Below are positions 35,385-37,606 of a stretch of DNA of 37,606 nucleotides, piece after piece. The notes under the pieces were generated by a model. It was not told the origin of the DNA and searched no databases. It saw only the letters and a program-made list of their open reading frames with translations. Source of the stretch: Colwellia_A sp041890515 (GTDB lineage Bacteria; Pseudomonadota; Gammaproteobacteria; Enterobacterales; Alteromonadaceae); the NCBI GenBank assembly GCA_041890515.1, contig JASDWX010000130.1:1-37606 (forward strand), written 5' to 3'. Made by a program: the position numbers and the translations under genes. Each line of letters opens with the position of its first letter. Within the stretch, counting starts at the first letter, position 1.

Positions 35385-37217
35385 ATGTGTGGGATCGTAG
35401 GTGCAGTAGCACAGCGTGATGTAGCAGATATTTTAGTAGAAGGGCTCAAACGCCTTGAATACCGCGGCTACGACTCAGCGGGTGTCGCAATTATAGATGA
35501 AGACAGTCAATTAAATAGAACGCGCCGTTTAGGTAAAGTGCAAGAATTGTCTAATGCGCTTTCTACAAAACCATTATCTGGTGGCACGGGTATAGCTCAT
35601 ACACGCTGGGCAACACATGGTGCACCAAGCGAAGTGAACGCTCACCCCCATATTTCTAGCAATAATATAGCTGTGGTTCATAATGGTATTATTGAAAACC
35701 ATCAAGCATTAAGAATACGTTTACAGGGTTTTGGTTATGAATTTTTTTCTGAAACAGATACAGAGGTTATTGCACACTTAGTTCATTATGAGTTAAAAAC
35801 ATCAGAGACCTTACTTGAAGCGGTACAAAAGACGGTTAAGCAGCTCGATGGCGCTTATGGAACAGTTGTACTGGATAGTACAGATAAAAGCAGAATGGTT
35901 GTAGCTCGCTCTGGTAGTCCACTCGTTATTGGTTTTGGGCTTGGCGAAAACTTTATTGCTTCAGATATGATGGCATTACTCCCTGTTACACGTAAATTTG
36001 CATTTCTTGAAGAAGGTGATGTTGCAGAAGTTACTCGCTTTGACGTTAATGTTTTTGATATAAACGGTACACCAGTTGAACGTGAAGCAAAAGATCATGA
36101 CATCAGCCAAGACAGTGGTGACAAAGGTGAATACCGTCATTACATGTTAAAAGAAACTTATGAACAACCGACAGCTATCCGTAATACCTTAGAAGGTCGT
36201 TTATCGGGTAATATACTTGATATGAATACCTTCGGCGAAGGCGCGGATGAAATATTTAAAGGGATCGAGCACGTACAAATAATTGCCTGTGGTACAAGTT
36301 ATCACTCCGGTATGGTGGCGCGATACTGGCTAGAATCTCTAGCCGGTGTTTCTTGTAATATAGAAATTGCCAGTGAATTTCGATATCGCAAATCGCATGT
36401 TCCAAAAAATGCGTTAATCGTTACTATTTCGCAATCAGGTGAAACAGCAGATACTTTAGCCGCTTTACGTTTGGCTAAAGATCTGGGTTATAAAGCGAGC
36501 TTAGTTATTTGTAACGTGGCTGGTTCTTCACTCGTACGTGAATCTGACCTAGCCTTTATGACAAAAGCTGGGGCAGAAATTGGTGTAGCTTCAACTAAAG
36601 CATTTACTACACAGTTAGTTGGTTTACTTATGATGACCCTAGCTATAGGTAAGCACCACGGTATGAGCAATGAATTACAAAATGATATTGCTAGTTCTTT
36701 AATGTCATTACCAAGCAAGTTAGAAGAAGTTTTAGCCCTTGCAAGCTCTATCGAAGCATTAGCAGAAGACTTTGCAGATAAACAAAATGCTCTGTTTTTA
36801 GGTCGTGGTGATCAGTATCCAATTGCGATGGAAGGAGCATTGAAGTTAAAAGAGATTTCATATATTCATGCTGAAGCCTATGCTGCTGGCGAATTGAAGC
36901 ATGGCCCATTAGCGCTCATTGATGCGGATATGCCAGTTATTGTTGTTGCACCCAAAAATGATTTAATTGAAAAACTAAAATCAAACGTAGAAGAAGTACG
37001 TGCACGTGGTGGTTTGATGTATGTTTTTGCTGATAACGAAGCAAATTTTTCAAGTGATGAAACCATGAAAGTTATTCACGTACCTGTTTGTGACGACTTG
37101 ATAGCTCCTATTGTTTATACCTTGCCACTACAGCTTTTGTCATACTACGTTGCGATCATTAAAGGTACCGATGTTGACCAACCTAGAAATTTAGCAAAAT
37201 CAGTGACGGTTGAGTAA
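35385..37217 (+). CDS. glmS: Glucosamine-6-phosphate synthase (glutamine-hydrolysing)
   Basis: First enzyme of hexosamine synthesis: fructose-6-phosphate plus glutamine gives glucosamine-6-phosphate. It is 610 residues including Met. Cys2 becomes the N-terminal nucleophile (MCGIVGAVAQRDV). The glutaminase domain has YRGYDSAGVA, HTRWATHGAPSEVNAHPH and VVHNGIIENH. Two SIS domains follow (CGTSYHSGM, SQSGETADTLAAL, STKAFTTQL, LGRGDQYPIAMEGALKLKE). The C-terminus DQPRNLAKSVTVE is as in E. coli, so the Tn7 target is conserved. It likely shares a transcript with the upstream regulator (11-bp gap). Confidence 0.98.
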   Translation: MCGIVGAVAQRDVADILVEGLKRLEYRGYDSAGVAIIDEDSQLNRTRRLGKVQELSNALSTKPLSGGTGIAHTRWATHGAPSEVNAHPHISSNNIAVVHNGIIENHQALRIRLQGFGYEFFSETDTEVIAHLVHYELKTSETLLEAVQKTVKQLDGAYGTVVLDSTDKSRMVVARSGSPLVIGFGLGENFIASDMMALLPVTRKFAFLEEGDVAEVTRFDVNVFDINGTPVEREAKDHDISQDSGDKGEYRHYMLKETYEQPTAIRNTLEGRLSGNILDMNTFGEGADEIFKGIEHVQIIACGTSYHSGMVARYWLESLAGVSCNIEIASEFRYRKSHVPKNALIVTISQSGETADTLAALRLAKDLGYKASLVICNVAGSSLVRESDLAFMTKAGAEIGVASTKAFTTQLVGLLMMTLAIGKHHGMSNELQNDIASSLMSLPSKLEEVLALASSIEALAEDFADKQNALFLGRGDQYPIAMEGALKLKEISYIHAEAYAAGELKHGPLALIDADMPVIVVAPKNDLIEKLKSNVEEVRARGGLMYVFADNEANFSSDETMKVIHVPVCDDLIAPIVYTLPLQLLSYYVAIIKGTDVDQPRNLAKSVTVE

Positions 37218-37245
37218 AATTATCAGAAAAAATTTAAATTGTTGT
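37165..37245 (+). other. Potential attTn7 target (3' end of glmS)
   Basis: The codons for GTDVDQPRNLAKSVTVE at the end of glmS are the segment recognised by TnsD of Tn7-like elements, which insert about 25 bp past the stop (near 37242). The site appears empty: nothing resembling a Tn7 end follows. Site conservation is read from the protein and not from measured binding. Confidence 0.5.
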
Positions 37246-37258
37246 TCGCGTTAAATAG

Positions 37259-37322
37259 AGTACGAAACAAAAAAAAAGTATGAAATTCGAAATAAAGTAT
37301 GAAACTATTTTAAGATCGAAAC
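37259..37322. repeat. Tandem AGTAYGAAA repeats downstream of glmS
   Basis: AGTACGAAA (37259), AGTATGAAA (37277), AGTATGAAA (37296) and AGATCGAAA (37313) occur in the same orientation with 17-19 bp spacing. An extra CGAAAT is at 37288. They lie between the glmS stop and its terminator and may be DNA-binding sites or a decayed minisatellite. Confidence 0.6.
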
Positions 37323-37326
37323 TCGG

Positions 37327-37357
37327 AGCGATTATTCTTATGAGTAGTCGCTTTTTT
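37327..37357 (+). terminator. Terminator after glmS
   Basis: AGCGATTATTC (37327-37337) pairs over 11 bp, with two G-U pairs, with GAGTAGTCGCT (37342-37352) around a 4-base loop; six Ts end it. It lies 110 bp after the glmS stop. Confidence 0.85.
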
Positions 37358-37549
37358 ATTAGTTGTAGGTTCATCTATAGGGTATTTCATCTAATTTAGT
37401 AAAGTAATTACTTCAAATGAAATACTTTAGCTCTCATTGAATAGTCATTGTGAATCTATTCGGGAATGATAATATTCTCGGTATTCTTATTATTCTCATG
37501 CAGGGGAAAATTATCATCTGTCACTACGAATTATTTTTGATGGTTCACT
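37358..37549. other. Non-coding stretch with a palindrome
   Basis: No gene is recognised here. The one structure is a perfect 9-bp inverted repeat, GTATTTCAT (37382-37390) and ATGAAATAC (37417-37425), with the palindrome AAGTAATTACTT (37402-37413) inside. Confidence 0.5.
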
Positions 37550-37606
37550 TTTGCCACAAAGAACTAAACCGCTCCGCGGTAATGGTGTGTTTGGCAAGCA
37601 CCGTTT
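37550..37606 (-). repeat. Right copy of 57-bp terminal inverted repeat
   Basis: The reverse complement of positions 4-60 with one mismatch. It ends exactly at the right edge of the window. See the left copy for its hairpins; the identity is unknown. Confidence 0.9.

Overview
The window is about 37.6 kb of AT-rich (roughly 38% GC by eye) core chromosome from a gammaproteobacterium. Gene order and protein sequences point to the order Alteromonadales, most likely a Colwellia- or Thalassotalea-like marine bacterium; that placement is inferred from similarity and synteny only. It is the replication-origin region of the chromosome, with no plasmid, phage, transposase or CRISPR genes.

Layout. (1) Positions 276-6163, minus strand: slt, pepQ, yigZ, a small CHMI-family (HpaF-like) protein, and trkH. 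(2) 6477-6737, plus: tusA, convergent with glySQ (6788-9777, minus), sharing a bidirectional terminator. (3) 9987-16032, minus: the dnaA-dnaN-recF-gyrB operon. dnaA starts with TTG, its promoter carries a DnaA box between the -35 and -10 elements, and recF contains two perfect parS sites. (4) 16508-20845, plus: rpmH-rnpA-yidD-yidC, then mnmE and mioC. (5) 20832-21185: oriC, between mioC and mnmG, with four DnaA boxes, ten GATC sites in the non-coding stretch and three AT-rich 13-mers. (6) 21281-25567, plus: mnmG-rsmG-parA-parB. (7) 25764-32718, plus: the complete F1Fo ATP synthase operon atpIBEFHAGDC. (8) 32993-37217, plus: glmU, a DeoR-family regulator and glmS, followed by a conserved attTn7 target.

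How it fits together: DnaA (with its own boxed promoter), DnaN, RecF and GyrB serve replication from oriC. ParA and ParB act on parS sites about 11 kb away on the other side of oriC to segregate the origin. RnpA, RpmH, YidD and YidC serve RNA processing, translation and membrane insertion, and YidC is needed to insert Fo subunits such as AtpE. GlmU and GlmS make UDP-GlcNAc for the cell wall.

The most unusual structural signal is a 57-bp sequence (one mismatch) present as inverted copies at the extreme left and right ends. It contains two small hairpins, so it is probably a dispersed repeat that bounds this segment or contig. I see no convincing new multi-gene system; the interesting points are in regulatory DNA.
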